A DNA stretch of 64,000 bases from Sphingomonas psychrolutea. Lineage in GTDB: Bacteria; Pseudomonadota; Alphaproteobacteria; Sphingomonadales; Sphingomonadaceae. Within the stretch, counting starts at the first letter, position 1, and each line of letters opens with the position of its first letter. Of the stretch, positions 8,176 through 18,155 are shown in pieces. The notes below the pieces were generated by a model. That model was not told the origin of the DNA. It saw nothing but the letters and a program-made list of their open reading frames with translations, and searched no databases. The stretch is taken from positions 1-64,000 of the forward strand of contig NZ_BMDW01000014.1 of NCBI RefSeq assembly GCF_014636175.1, read 5' to 3'. A program made the position numbers and the translations under genes.

Positions 8176-10274
8176 TGCGGATCGGTTTCGGTCGAGCCGT
8201 CTTCGGCAACGGTATTGCCGGGGGCGGCGGAATTGGCGAGCGCTTCGGACGCGGCGACATCGGCCGCGGTGGCGGCGCGGACGGCGGGTGCGTCGGTTGG
8301 CGCGGTTGCGCCGAGTTCGGTCTGGGCCCCGATCGCGAGCGGTGGCGCACCCGCGGCGACGCGATAGGCGGCGCTCTCGGCCGCCATCCGCGTCTTGATG
8401 TCGCCGCCCCAGGTCGGCTCAGCCTCGGCGAGCGACGCCAGCGCGCGGTCCTTGTCGAACAGATAGGTCATGATGTCGCGGGCGATCGCCGGAGTGTCGA
8501 GGTTGCGAACGGTATGCCCGCCATGTTCGAGCACCACGGCGATCGCGTAGCGCGGGTTATCGTGCGGTGCGAAGCCCTGGAACAGCGCGTGATCGCGCAA
8601 CTTGAAGGGGAGCGCGCCGTTCTTGAGCACGCCGCCGGCCCGCTCGCTCATCGTGATCCGGCGAACCTGCGCGGTTCCGGTCTTCCCCGCGAGCGCGATA
8701 CCCGGTGTCAGCATCCGCGCAGCGCCGCCCGTTCCCCCGCCATTGACGACGCCCCACATCGCTTCGTGGATGAGGGCGAGGTGATCGGGCTGTACCGCCA
8801 GCGCCGGGGCAGGGTGAACATGATCGGCCAGGATACGCGGCTGTAGTCCGCGGCCGGATGCAAGACGCGCGGCCATCACCCCAAGTTGCAGCGGGTTGGT
8901 CAGGACATAGCCTTGCCCGATCGACGCGTTGAGTGAATCCGCGACGGTCCAGGACGTCTGATACTTGCGTTGCTTCCACGCGCTGTCGGGTACGGTGCCG
9001 AAGCGTTGGCTGGAAAAGGGTAGGTCGAATTTCTGCCCCAACCCGAGCGCGCGTGCGACGGGCGCCACATTATCGTAGCCGAGCCGTCGCACCATTTCAT
9101 AAAAATAGATGTCGCAGCTCTGCATGATCGCGTTTTTGAGGTCGAGCGAACCGTGGCCGCGTTTTTGGTGACAGTGGAAGATGCCGGTGCCTACACGCAA
9201 TGCGCCCGAGCAGAACACGCGCTCGTCCGCGCTCACCCCGGCGTGTAGCAAGGCCAAGCCATTCATCGGTTTCACGGTCGAGCCCGGGGGATACAGACCT
9301 TGCAGAACCTTGTTCATCAGCGGAACATGGTCGTTATCCGACAGCATCTTCCATTCGAGATGGCTGATCCCGTCGGAGAAGCTGTTGGGATCATAGGCCG
9401 GCATCGATACCATCGCGAGCATCTCGCCGGTGCGGCAATCGAGCACCACGACCGATCCGGATTGCGTGCCGAGCCGCCGCGCGGCGTAATCCTGCAGGCC
9501 AATGTCGATGGTGAGCCGCGCATTGGCGCCGGGTTCGTCGGGCTTGGTCGCGAGTTCGGCAACGATCTTGCCACGCGCGGTTACTTCGACGCGCTTTTGC
9601 CCCGCGACCCCGCGCAACGTGTGTTCGAGCGTCTTTTCGAGGCCATCCTTGCCGAGCTTGAAGCCCGGCGTCACCATCAGCGGGTCGCGGGTCTGCTTGA
9701 ACTGTTCGGCCGACGCAGCGCCGACATAACCGGTCAGGTGCGCGACTGCGGCACCCGTCGGGTAACTGCGCGAAAAACCGCGTGTGGGCGCAACGCCGGG
9801 CAATTCGGGCAAGCGCACGCTGACTGCGGCGAAACGCTCCCAATCGAGGTTCTGGGCGACCTGTACCGGCTGGAAACCCGCGGCATTCTCCAGATCGGTG
9901 ACGATCCGGTCCATTTGTTCGGGCGGCAGTTGCAGGATTTCGCGCAGCAGCCCAAGCACCCGGCCCTTATTTTCCAGCCGATCGGGGATGATGTCGACGC
10001 GGAAATCGGTACGGTTGTTGGCAATCGGCGTGCCATGCCGATCAACGATCCAGCCACGCCGCGGCGGAACGGGCGTGGTGTTGACGCGGTTGCTTTCGGA
10101 CTTCAGCGTATATTGCGCGTTCTCGACGATCGAGAGCCAGCCCATCCGTCCCGCAAGCGCCAGCCCGAACACGCCTTGTGCCGCGCCCAGCGCGACCGCG
10201 CGCCGTGAGAAGCTGTAGCTTTGCGACGCTTCGGTCACCATGCGCTGCGATTGCCCGAAGATCGGCCGGTTCAT
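8172..10274 (-). CDS. mrdA: Penicillin-binding protein 2 (elongation-specific transpeptidase)
   Basis: A 700-residue class B PBP that cross-links peptidoglycan in the lateral wall together with RodA. After a short cytoplasmic tail there is one membrane anchor (about 24-46), then the non-penicillin-binding pedestal domain, then the transpeptidase domain. The catalytic motifs are all present: STVK with the nucleophile S332 and K335, SCD at 386-388, and KTG at 531-533. The C-terminal 80 residues are Ala/Pro/Thr-rich and probably disordered. Both ends are 4-bp overlaps: its start with the mreD stop and its stop with the rodA start, so the operon is translationally coupled. Confidence 0.96.
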   Translation of the reverse strand: MNRPIFGQSQRMVTEASQSYSFSRRAVALGAAQGVFGLALAGRMGWLSIVENAQYTLKSESNRVNTTPVPPRRGWIVDRHGTPIANNRTDFRVDIIPDRLENKGRVLGLLREILQLPPEQMDRIVTDLENAAGFQPVQVAQNLDWERFAAVSVRLPELPGVAPTRGFSRSYPTGAAVAHLTGYVGAASAEQFKQTRDPLMVTPGFKLGKDGLEKTLEHTLRGVAGQKRVEVTARGKIVAELATKPDEPGANARLTIDIGLQDYAARRLGTQSGSVVVLDCRTGEMLAMVSMPAYDPNSFSDGISHLEWKMLSDNDHVPLMNKVLQGLYPPGSTVKPMNGLALLHAGVSADERVFCSGALRVGTGIFHCHQKRGHGSLDLKNAIMQSCDIYFYEMVRRLGYDNVAPVARALGLGQKFDLPFSSQRFGTVPDSAWKQRKYQTSWTVADSLNASIGQGYVLTNPLQLGVMAARLASGRGLQPRILADHVHPAPALAVQPDHLALIHEAMWGVVNGGGTGGAARMLTPGIALAGKTGTAQVRRITMSERAGGVLKNGALPFKLRDHALFQGFAPHDNPRYAIAVVLEHGGHTVRNLDTPAIARDIMTYLFDKDRALASLAEAEPTWGGDIKTRMAAESAAYRVAAGAPPLAIGAQTELGATAPTDAPAVRAATAADVAASEALANSAAPGNTVAEDGSTETDPQ

Positions 10275-10780
10275 GCCTCCTCCTCATCGCCGGCCAACAT
10301 GGCGCAGAGGCGCGCGGCAAGCGGGAAAAGGAGGACTGAAATCGCGATCTGGAGTAGTAACACCGTATCGACATGCGCGTCGATCGGCGTCGCGACCAAG
10401 CGTCCGAGGATCAGGCAAAAGCCGATCGAGCCCGCGGCAACCAGCCAGTCCTGCCAGAACGTGCGATAAACCACGCGCTGGTCGATCAAGTCGATCATGA
10501 AGAAGCACAGCGTCCAGAACAGCATCGCGCTGCCCAGCGGCTGTCCAGAGACCAGGTCGTCGAACAGGCCAAGCGGTAGCGGCGCCCAGACGCGCAGGCT
10601 TTCCGACCGGGTCAGTCGCCAACCAAGCAGCATCAGCAAGCCGAAGGGTGGAAGGATCTGCACGCTCGCAATCAGCGGCCATAGCGTCAGTGCGGAGCCT
10701 GCCATGACCGACAATGTCGGGACGAAGCGCGCAAAACTACGGTCGGGCGCCTCGTCGAAAGGTCCGCGGACCGCCCTCAC
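10271..10780 (-). CDS. mreD: Rod shape-determining protein MreD
   Basis: A 169-residue membrane protein of the elongasome with about five hydrophobic segments, linking MreC to the peptidoglycan synthases. The open frame runs further upstream, but that part is a shadow of mreC. I chose a GTG start at 10780 because GTGA overlaps the mreC stop exactly as the ATGA at the other end overlaps the mrdA start, and because sphingomonad-type MreD has a short polar N-terminus before the first membrane segment (MAGSALTLWPLIASV). The ATG inside that phrase is an alternative start. MreD sequences are poorly conserved, so the call rests partly on position. Confidence 0.88.
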   Translation of the reverse strand: MRAVRGPFDEAPDRSFARFVPTLSVMAGSALTLWPLIASVQILPPFGLLMLLGWRLTRSESLRVWAPLPLGLFDDLVSGQPLGSAMLFWTLCFFMIDLIDQRVVYRTFWQDWLVAAGSIGFCLILGRLVATPIDAHVDTVLLLQIAISVLLFPLAARLCAMLAGDEEEA

Positions 10781-11709
10781 GGCGCTGGCTTGCTGGCAGG
10801 TGGCGTCGCTGATGACGTCGGCGTCGGCGGCGGCGGCGGCAGGAAGGCGCGTTGGACAAGCGCGTAGTCGACCGTGTCGGGCTGCGCGAAGCTGCGCCCG
10901 ATCGCTGCATCGCGACCACGCCGGATAATCCGCGCGACGGGCACGTTGGGCGAATAGATCCCGCCGATCCCCGAGGTGACGAAGACATCGCCCGGCCCGA
11001 AATCGGTGGTTGCGAAGGCGACCGACTTTACGTCGAGCAGCCCGTCGCCGCGCCCGGTGGCGAGCGCTGGCATACCGTCGCGCGTGCGGCGGACCGGCAC
11101 GACGCTTTCCGGATCGGTCAGCAGCAGCACGCGCGCGCTGTTCGGCCCGGTTTCGAGAACGCGCCCGATCAACCCTTCGGGGCCGCGCACCGGCTGCCCC
11201 TGCGCGACGCCTTGCCACGATCCCGCGTTGAGCACCGCAAAGCGACGCGTACTGGAGGCCGAGGAACTGACCAAGCGCGCCGCGACGACTGGCTCCGCGA
11301 TCCGTTCGCGTACGCGCAGCAGCGCCAGCAAGCGATGATTGTCGTACGATAGCGAACGCGCGCGCATGAACAGCGCATGCTGATCGGCAAGCTGTTTACG
11401 CAGCGCCGCATTCTGATCGCGCACCGCGAGATAGTCACCGATCCCGCCAGGGATCGAGCCGAACCAGCGCCCGACGCCGGAAACGCCCGAGGAGACAGGC
11501 GTGGTCACCTCACCGACGCTCGCGCGGAGCGTAGCGAAAGCGGGCGGGTCGAGCGTCGAGAGCGCGAGGAGGACCGCAGCGACGAGCGAGCCCGCCACCG
11601 CGATAACATATCCCAAAAAGAGGCTATATTGCGCCCGCCGCGAAAAACCCGGGCGCCGAGTGCGAGGCGGCGCCATTTTACCCCCATCCAATAGCCCGAG
11701 GGCCGCCAA
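10777..11709 (-). CDS. mreC: Rod shape-determining protein MreC
   Basis: A 310-residue bitopic protein. A basic cytoplasmic N-terminus precedes one membrane segment (about 28-50), then a coiled-coil segment (about 85-115, DQNAALRKQLADQHALF) and the periplasmic beta-rich domain with the typical VLNAGSWQGVAQGQPV and EGLIGRV phrases. MreC scaffolds PBP2 and MreD at MreB filaments. The C-terminal tail is proline-rich and disordered. It is the first gene of the coupled four-gene operon; mreB lies upstream on the same strand with about 100 bp between. Confidence 0.95.
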   Translation of the reverse strand: MAALGLLDGGKMAPPRTRRPGFSRRAQYSLFLGYVIAVAGSLVAAVLLALSTLDPPAFATLRASVGEVTTPVSSGVSGVGRWFGSIPGGIGDYLAVRDQNAALRKQLADQHALFMRARSLSYDNHRLLALLRVRERIAEPVVAARLVSSSASSTRRFAVLNAGSWQGVAQGQPVRGPEGLIGRVLETGPNSARVLLLTDPESVVPVRRTRDGMPALATGRGDGLLDVKSVAFATTDFGPGDVFVTSGIGGIYSPNVPVARIIRRGRDAAIGRSFAQPDTVDYALVQRAFLPPPPPTPTSSATPPASKPAP

Positions 11710-11813
11710 AACGTATCGTCGCTTTACGCGATGTAGAGCGGGCTGAGTAGAGGGGAACCCCGCTGTTTCAGCCCGCTGGTCGTGTCATTTCAGTGCGCCG
11801 GGCACGGTTTGCA

Positions 11814-13004
<1,191 letters not shown>

Positions 13005-13018
13005 CTAGAGAAAAACGC

Positions 13019-14848
13019 ATGTCAATACGCCGCCTGCCCGAACATCTCGTCAATCGTATCGCCGCCGGTGAAGTGGTCGAACGGCCCGCCAGCGCGTTGA
13101 AGGAACTTGTCGAAAACGCGATCGACGCCGGTTCGACGCGCATAGCGGTCAGGCTGGCCGGTGGCGGAACCGATTTGGTCGAAGTGACCGATGATGGCTG
13201 TGGCATGACACCGTCCGACATGGCGCTCGCGCTCGAGCGACATGCCACCTCGAAGCTGCCCGACGAGGCAATCGAAAACGTCGCAACGCTCGGATTTCGC
13301 GGCGAGGCGTTGCCCTCGATCGCGAGCGTGGCGCGGATGACGCTGGAAAGCCGGCCGCTTGGGCAACAGGGCTGGGCGCGGGTGGTCGACAATGGCGTGC
13401 TGGTGTCCGAGGGTCCCGCTGCGATTCCGCCCGGTACGCGCGTGCGGGTCGAGGCGCTGTTCGAGCGCGTGCCGGCGCGGCGTAAGTTCCTGCGCTCGCC
13501 GCGCAGCGAATTCGCGGCGTGCATCGATGTCGTGAAGCGGCTGGCGATGGCGCGGCCTGATATCGGCTTTTCGGTCGAGCATGATGGGCGGCGGTCGCTC
13601 GGCGTGACCGGCGGCGAAAGTTTGCCCGACCGCGTCGCGGCGCTGACCGATCGCGGGCTGATCGACAATGGCGTCGGCGTGGATTTCGTGCGCGAGGGGA
13701 TCGGGCTGGGCGGGATCGCAGGTTTACCGACGTTCAATCGCGGCGTGGCCGATCACCAATATCTGTTCGTCAACGGGCGGCCGGTGAAGGATCGGCTGCT
13801 GATCGGCGCCATCCGCGGCGCTTATGCTGAAATGATGCCGCGCGACCGCCATGCCGTGGTGGCGCTGTTCCTCGACGTGCCGCCGGACGCGGTCGATGTG
13901 AACGTCCATCCTGCGAAGACCGAAGTGCGCTTCCGCGATCCGGCTTTGGTACGCGGGTTGATCGTCAGTGGCTTGCGCCGCGCGCTGGATGAAGCGGGGC
14001 ATCGCTCGCAACATGCGCCGAAGGAAGCGATGGCGGCGTGGACTTCCGATCTAAGCCCCTCCCCTTCAGGGGAGGGGTTGGGGGTGGGGCCTCTCCGCGA
14101 ACTCGACCTAGGGTATGTCGCACGGCCCCACCCCAACCCCTCCCCTGAAGGGGAGGGGCTAGCCCTCGATCGGCGCTCCTACGCCCTCAACGACCGCCGC
14201 ACTTTCTTCACGCCACCGCCGCAAGCGCGCGCCGAACCCGCATACGCGCCCCCGCCGGAAACGACCGATTACCCGCTCGGCGTCGCGCGCGGACAGGTCG
14301 CCAAGACCTATATCGTCGCCGAAAGCCCCGACGGCCTGATCCTTGTCGATCAACACGCGGCGCACGAACGCCTCGTGCTCGAGCGGATGCGCAAGGCGAT
14401 GGCGAACGGCGGCGTTGCATCGCAGGCGCTGCTGCTCCCCGAAGTGGTCGAACTCGATGAACCGGCGTGCGACCGGCTCGAAGCACGCGCCGCCGAACTG
14501 AGCGAATTCGGGCTCGACCTCGATCGCTTCGGCCCGCGCGCGATGCTGGTGCGCGGCGTACCGGCGCTATTGGGGCAGGGCGACGTGATCGGCCTCGTCA
14601 CCGATCTCGCCGACGAACTCGCCGCCTTCGACGAAGCGCTCTCGCTGAAGGAGCGGCTCGACCATGTTGCGGCGACGATGGCGTGCCACGGCTCCGTGCG
14701 GGCGGGGCGGGTGTTATCGGTCGCCGAGATGAACGCGCTGCTCCGCGAAATGGAGGTCACCCCGCACTCGGGGCAATGCAATCACGGTCGCCCGACCTGG
14801 GTGAAGCTGGCGCATGGCGATATCGAGAAGCTGTTCGGACGCCGCTGA
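13019..14848 (+). CDS. mutL: DNA mismatch repair endonuclease MutL (with in-frame palindromic insert)
   Basis: A 609-residue GHKL ATPase that couples MutS mismatch recognition to strand incision. N-terminal motifs: KELVENAIDAG (28-38), DDGCGM (58-63), GFRGEAL (92-98). The C-terminal domain has DQHAAHERLVLE starting at D444, matching the DQHAx2Ex4E endonuclease motif of MutL proteins from bacteria lacking MutH, and CNHGRP near the end. Residues about 345-381 in the linker are encoded by a composite palindromic repeat (14051-14163) read in frame, giving a Gly/Pro/Ser/Glu-rich peptide. The insert lies in a normally disordered linker, so the enzyme is probably functional. Confidence 0.96.
   Translation: MSIRRLPEHLVNRIAAGEVVERPASALKELVENAIDAGSTRIAVRLAGGGTDLVEVTDDGCGMTPSDMALALERHATSKLPDEAIENVATLGFRGEALPSIASVARMTLESRPLGQQGWARVVDNGVLVSEGPAAIPPGTRVRVEALFERVPARRKFLRSPRSEFAACIDVVKRLAMARPDIGFSVEHDGRRSLGVTGGESLPDRVAALTDRGLIDNGVGVDFVREGIGLGGIAGLPTFNRGVADHQYLFVNGRPVKDRLLIGAIRGAYAEMMPRDRHAVVALFLDVPPDAVDVNVHPAKTEVRFRDPALVRGLIVSGLRRALDEAGHRSQHAPKEAMAAWTSDLSPSPSGEGLGVGPLRELDLGYVARPHPNPSPEGEGLALDRRSYALNDRRTFFTPPPQARAEPAYAPPPETTDYPLGVARGQVAKTYIVAESPDGLILVDQHAAHERLVLERMRKAMANGGVASQALLLPEVVELDEPACDRLEARAAELSEFGLDLDRFGPRAMLVRGVPALLGQGDVIGLVTDLADELAAFDEALSLKERLDHVAATMACHGSVRAGRVLSVAEMNALLREMEVTPHSGQCNHGRPTWVKLAHGDIEKLFGRR
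14051..14163. repeat. Composite REP-like palindrome inside mutL
   Basis: Two inverted copies, 14051-14091 and 14124-14163, each containing its own hairpin CCCCTCCCCTTCAGGGGAGG or its complement, plus GGTTGGGG-type flanks, so the unit can fold either as two hairpins or as one long stem around a 32-bp spacer. It is read through in frame by mutL. Confidence 0.85.
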
Positions 14849-14998
14849 AGCTTCCACCTTGGTTAAGCTGGAACAGCATGTCGTAACGCTTCACCGCTAA
14901 AATAAAACGACTCATCGTATTGAAAGCATTTGGGCGCATACGCATTTGGGGGTCAGAGGTTCTGATCTTCAGACCCACAAAACAAAGCGACCGCAACA

Positions 14999-15076
14999 AT
15001 GTCCAAGGTTCTTCCCGTTTTCCTCGCCCTCATCCCGTTCGCGGCCTTGGTGAGCGCGTGCGTGGTGACCGGGTAA
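14999..15076 (+). CDS. 25-aa small lipoprotein-like peptide
   Basis: A very short ORF encoding MSKVLPVFLALIPFAALVSA followed by CVVTG and a stop. It has a basic residue at position 3, a hydrophobic core and a VSAC lipobox with the Cys at position 21, so after signal peptidase II cleavage only five residues would remain on the lipid anchor. This resembles entericidin-type or orphan lipopeptides. It is followed after 45 bp by a strong terminator. The upstream 150 bp after mutL is AT-richer than its surroundings and could carry its promoter. I cannot exclude a fortuitous ORF. Confidence 0.45.
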   Translation: MSKVLPVFLALIPFAALVSACVVTG

Positions 15077-15121
15077 CAACGCTCCGCTCCAGCCCCCCAA
15101 TCCCCGGGGCGGAGACACACG

Positions 15122-15157
15122 AAAAGGGCCGCCCGGATCACTCCGGGCGGCCCTTTT
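15122..15157. terminator. Bidirectional rho-independent terminator
   Basis: A perfect 16-bp stem with a 4-base loop (AAAAGGGCCGCCCGGA, TCAC, then the complement) and T-runs on both strands. It lies between the small lipopeptide ORF (plus) and the end of rplI (minus). Confidence 0.92.
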
Positions 15158-15179
15158 ACGGGATAGCGAGCGGTAACGC

Positions 15180-15785
15180 TCAGGCTTGGGCTGGTGCCTC
15201 GGCCTGATTGTCGTCGCTGCTGACTTCAGCAGTCGCGCCCGGCTCGGCATTCGGATCGTACGCTTCGACGAAGCCTGCCTCGTCCTTCTCGAACAACGCT
15301 TCCATGACGTTGACGCCATCGGCCTGCATCTTCGCCTCTTCGGGCGAGCGTGCGATGTTGACCTTGATCGTCACCGAAACTTCCGGATGCAGCGACACCT
15401 TGATGTCGTACACGCCGATCGCCTTGATCGGCTTGTTGAGCACGATCGCCGACTTCGAGACCTTGTGACCCTCGGCCTCCAGCATTTCGATCAGATCGCG
15501 CACTGCGACCGAACCATAGAGCTGGCCGGTGTTCGACGACTGACGGATCAGCGTCAGCGTAATGCCGTCGATCGTCTTGGCTTCGATCTCGGCATGGCCG
15601 CGACGTTCCGCATTCTCAGCGACGATCGTCTCGCGGTTCTTTTCGAAGACCTTGCGGTTGGCTTCGTTGGAGCGAAGCGCCTTCTTGTTCGGCAGCAGGA
15701 AGTTACGGGCGAACCCGTCCTTCACCTTGACGACATCGCCAATGTTGCCGAGCTTTTCGACACGCTCCAGCAGGATGATATCCAT
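15180..15785 (-). CDS. rplI: 50S ribosomal protein L9
   Basis: A 201-residue L9. The N-terminal rRNA-binding domain has the family signature MDIILLERVEKLGNIGDVVKVK and the segment GFARNFLLPNKKALRSNEAN. A long connecting helix and the C-terminal domain follow. An acidic alanine/glutamate-rich tail of about 35 residues makes it longer than the roughly 150-residue E. coli protein, which is common in alphaproteobacteria. It is the last gene of rpsF-rpsR-rplI, 12 bp after rpsR, and ends at a strong terminator. Confidence 0.98.
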   Translation of the reverse strand: MDIILLERVEKLGNIGDVVKVKDGFARNFLLPNKKALRSNEANRKVFEKNRETIVAENAERRGHAEIEAKTIDGITLTLIRQSSNTGQLYGSVAVRDLIEMLEAEGHKVSKSAIVLNKPIKAIGVYDIKVSLHPEVSVTIKVNIARSPEEAKMQADGVNVMEALFEKDEAGFVEAYDPNAEPGATAEVSSDDNQAEAPAQA

Positions 15786-15797
15786 GGGGTGCGCTCC

Positions 15798-16022
15798 TTA
15801 CTTAACGATGTAGGGCAGCAAGCCCAGATGGCGCGAACGCTTGATCGCCTGGGCGAGCTCGCGCTGCTTCTTGCCGCTCACCGAGGTGATGCGGCTCGGG
15901 ACGATCTTGCCACGCTCGGACACGAAGCCCTGCAGCAGACGGACGTCCTTATAGTCGATCCGGGGGGCATCCTTGGCCGAAAACGGGCAGGACTTGCGAC
16001 GGCGGAAAAATGGGCGTGCCAT
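15798..16022 (-). CDS. rpsR: 30S ribosomal protein S18
   Basis: A 74-residue S18 with the expected basic composition. The segment [19 protein letters not shown] is followed by [20 protein letters not shown] and a C-terminal [10 protein letters not shown]. It binds 16S rRNA next to S6 in the 30S platform. It lies 13 bp downstream of rpsF, the standard gene order, and shares its promoter. Confidence 0.98.
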   Translation of the reverse strand: MARPFFRRRKSCPFSAKDAPRIDYKDVRLLQGFVSERGKIVPSRITSVSGKKQRELAQAIKRSRHLGLLPYIVK

Positions 16023-16035
16023 GGTCTATAGCTCC

Positions 16036-16470
16036 TTATTCGCCGTCAAAGCTGCGACGCGGGCGATCTTCGCGATCACCGCGGTCCGGGCGATCGCCAC
16101 GGCCTTCACGGCCGCCTTCGCGATCACCACGACGCTCACGGTCGCGGTCCGACTTGCGCATCATGACGCTCGGGCCTTCTTCCGAAGCGTCGATCTTGAC
16201 GGTCATGTAACGAATGATGTCTTCGTTGATCTGAACCTGGCGCTCCAGCTCTGCGATCACGCTGCCGGGGGCATCGATCTCGAGCATCACGTAATGCGCC
16301 TTGCGGTTCTTCGCGATCTTATAGGCGAGGCTGCGCAGGCCCCAATTCTCGGTCTTGACGACGCGGCCGTCATTCCCGTTGATGATTCCGGCGGCCATTT
16401 CGGCCAGTGCGTCCACTTGCGCTTGTGCCAGATCCTGGCGCGCAAGGAACACGTGCTCGTATAGAGCCAT
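16036..16470 (-). CDS. rpsF: 30S ribosomal protein S6
   Basis: A 144-residue S6, partner of S18. [20 protein letters not shown] is the canonical N-terminus, so the ATG at 16470 is used rather than an in-frame ATG 15 bp upstream. The ferredoxin-like core runs to about residue 95 ([20 protein letters not shown]). After it comes a strongly charged tail of Arg/Asp/Gly repeats ([20 protein letters not shown]), which is typical of alphaproteobacterial S6 and probably disordered. The 5' untranslated region (16471-16648) shows no structure I can name, though S6 operons are often autoregulated by S6-S18. Confidence 0.97.
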   Translation of the reverse strand: MALYEHVFLARQDLAQAQVDALAEMAAGIINGNDGRVVKTENWGLRSLAYKIAKNRKAHYVMLEIDAPGSVIAELERQVQINEDIIRYMTVKIDASEEGPSVMMRKSDRDRERRGDREGGREGRGDRPDRGDREDRPRRSFDGE

Positions 16471-16648
16471 GTTGCTTTCTTTCATTCTTGGCCGATCGCT
16501 GACGCCCGCACCATGCGAAACGCCCCTCCGGCTATCGTCTTCCGCTGAAATAGCGACCGGGGCGGAAAGCGTGTGCTTCCCACCCCGATGGCAGTTCCCT
16601 TAGCGAAATCCAGGCAGAAGGCAAGCCTGCCGCCCGAACTGGCGCGTC

Positions 16649-17023
16649 TTAATTGAACGCGCCGCCCAGCACCGCGCCGATCAGGCCGCCGGTGAGTGCC
16701 ACGAGCACCGCGTCATTCCCCGAGCGGACCCAATGATAGCCACGCGGCGGAGCGTAGAGGCGACGACCGCGATACTGCCGCCAATCGCGGATTTCCTGAT
16801 AGTTTTGCGCATAGCGACGGTCGAAACGCTGGCCCTTGTTCCAGCGGCGCTGCTGGTTGGGACGCGTGACGGTGCGCTTGGTGACGACGGTGCGGCCGTT
16901 GGGCTGCTGCCGGATGACCGTCGTCTGGCGATCGTTGCGATCGTTGCGATTTTGTTGCGCCTCGGCGGCGATCGGGCTGGCGATGGCCGCCGTCGCAAGC
17001 AATGCGATGAAAAGTTTCTTCAC
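16649..17023 (-). CDS. RcnB-family periplasmic protein
   Basis: A 124-residue protein with a signal peptide (MKKLFIALLATAAIASPIAA, predicted cleavage after AEA around residue 22). The linker is rich in Asn/Asp/Arg/Gln, and the C-terminal RcnB-like domain contains YRGRRLYAPPRGYHWVR and a hydrophobic glycine-rich tail (LTGGLIGAVLGGA). RcnB is linked to nickel/cobalt homeostasis in E. coli. Most alphaproteobacterial members have no tested role. It is a single gene, divergent from fabD across about 185 bp. Confidence 0.8.
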   Translation of the reverse strand: MKKLFIALLATAAIASPIAAEAQQNRNDRNDRQTTVIRQQPNGRTVVTKRTVTRPNQQRRWNKGQRFDRRYAQNYQEIRDWRQYRGRRLYAPPRGYHWVRSGNDAVLVALTGGLIGAVLGGAFN

Positions 17024-17208
17024 GGTTCAAATCCTTATGAAACGGCGCCAAGCTCCCGGCGTCGAACCCTATTTGGGGTGCGATTGTCGCACACCCGTAC
17101 CGGGCTAAACACAAAAGGGTCGCAAAGTGTCCCGGTCGGGTCGGTCCCGTTCAGGTTGACGGCATGCATTGCCCGCGCCTAACCGCCGCGCCGAAGGAGT
17201 TTCAGCGG

Positions 17209-18144
17209 ATGCGTGCGTTCATCTTTCCCGGGCAGGGAAGTCAGTCGGTCGGTATGGGCAAGGCGCTTGCCGCCGCGAGCCCGGTCGCGCGAGCGGTGTT
17301 TCAGGAAGTCGACGATGCGCTCGGTCAGCATTTGTTTCGTCTGATGACCGAGGGGCCCGAGGACGAACTCGAGCTGACCGAAAATGCCCAGCCGGCGATT
17401 ATGGCGAATGCGATCGCGACGCTCAGGGTGCTCGAACAGGAAGGCGGCGTGCGGCTGGCCGACACGGCGGACTATGTCGCGGGCCATTCGCTCGGCGAAT
17501 ATACCGCCTTGTGTGCAGCGGGCGCGATCGATCTGGCGACGACGGCGCGGCTGTTAAAGCATCGTGGCCTTGCGATGCAGAAGGCGGTGCCGGTCGGGAT
17601 CGGCGCGATGGCGGTGCTGCTGGGCGCTGACCTCGCCAAGGCGCGGGCAATTGCCGAGGCGGCCGCGGACGGCGAGACGTGTACCGTCGCCAATGACAAT
17701 GATCCGTCGCAAGTCGTGATCTCGGGCCATCGCGGCGCGATCGAGCGCGCGGTCGCGCTTGCCAAGGACATGGGCGCCAAGCGCGCGCTCATGTTGCAGG
17801 TCTCCGCACCGTTCCACTGCCCGCTGATGCAGCCCGCCGCCGATGCCATGGAAAAGGCGCTGGCGGAGGCGCGGATCGACGCGCCTTTGGTTCCGCTTTT
17901 CGCCAATGTTACGGCGGCGCCGGTTGCCGACGCTGACACGATCCGCCGCCTGCTGGTCGAACAGGTCACCGGCATCGTCCGCTGGCGCGAGTCGGTGCTG
18001 GCGCTGCACGCGGCGGGGGTCGACCGCTTCGTCGAATTCGGCGGCAAGGTGCTAACCCCGATGGTAAAGCGCATCGCCCCCGATGCCACGGGGATGAGCG
18101 TCGTCACGATGGACGACGTCGAGGCTTTGGTTAAGGTGCTCTAA
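17209..18144 (+). CDS. fabD: Malonyl-CoA:ACP transacylase
   Basis: A 311-residue FabD that loads malonyl groups from CoA onto ACP, the entry to fatty acid elongation. MRAFIFPGQGSQSVGMG is the standard N-terminus and fixes the ATG at 17209. The active-site GHSLGEYTAL has the nucleophile at S94 and the catalytic His is in SAPFHCPLM (about residue 204). It starts a fatty-acid synthesis region fabD ... fabG, acpP, fabF on the plus strand. The usual tight fabD-fabG spacing is broken by an inserted GxxExxY-type gene remnant flanked by inverted repeats. Confidence 0.97.
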   Translation: MRAFIFPGQGSQSVGMGKALAAASPVARAVFQEVDDALGQHLFRLMTEGPEDELELTENAQPAIMANAIATLRVLEQEGGVRLADTADYVAGHSLGEYTALCAAGAIDLATTARLLKHRGLAMQKAVPVGIGAMAVLLGADLAKARAIAEAAADGETCTVANDNDPSQVVISGHRGAIERAVALAKDMGAKRALMLQVSAPFHCPLMQPAADAMEKALAEARIDAPLVPLFANVTAAPVADADTIRRLLVEQVTGIVRWRESVLALHAAGVDRFVEFGGKVLTPMVKRIAPDATGMSVVTMDDVEALVKVL

Positions 18145-18155
18145 GAAGGGATTGG

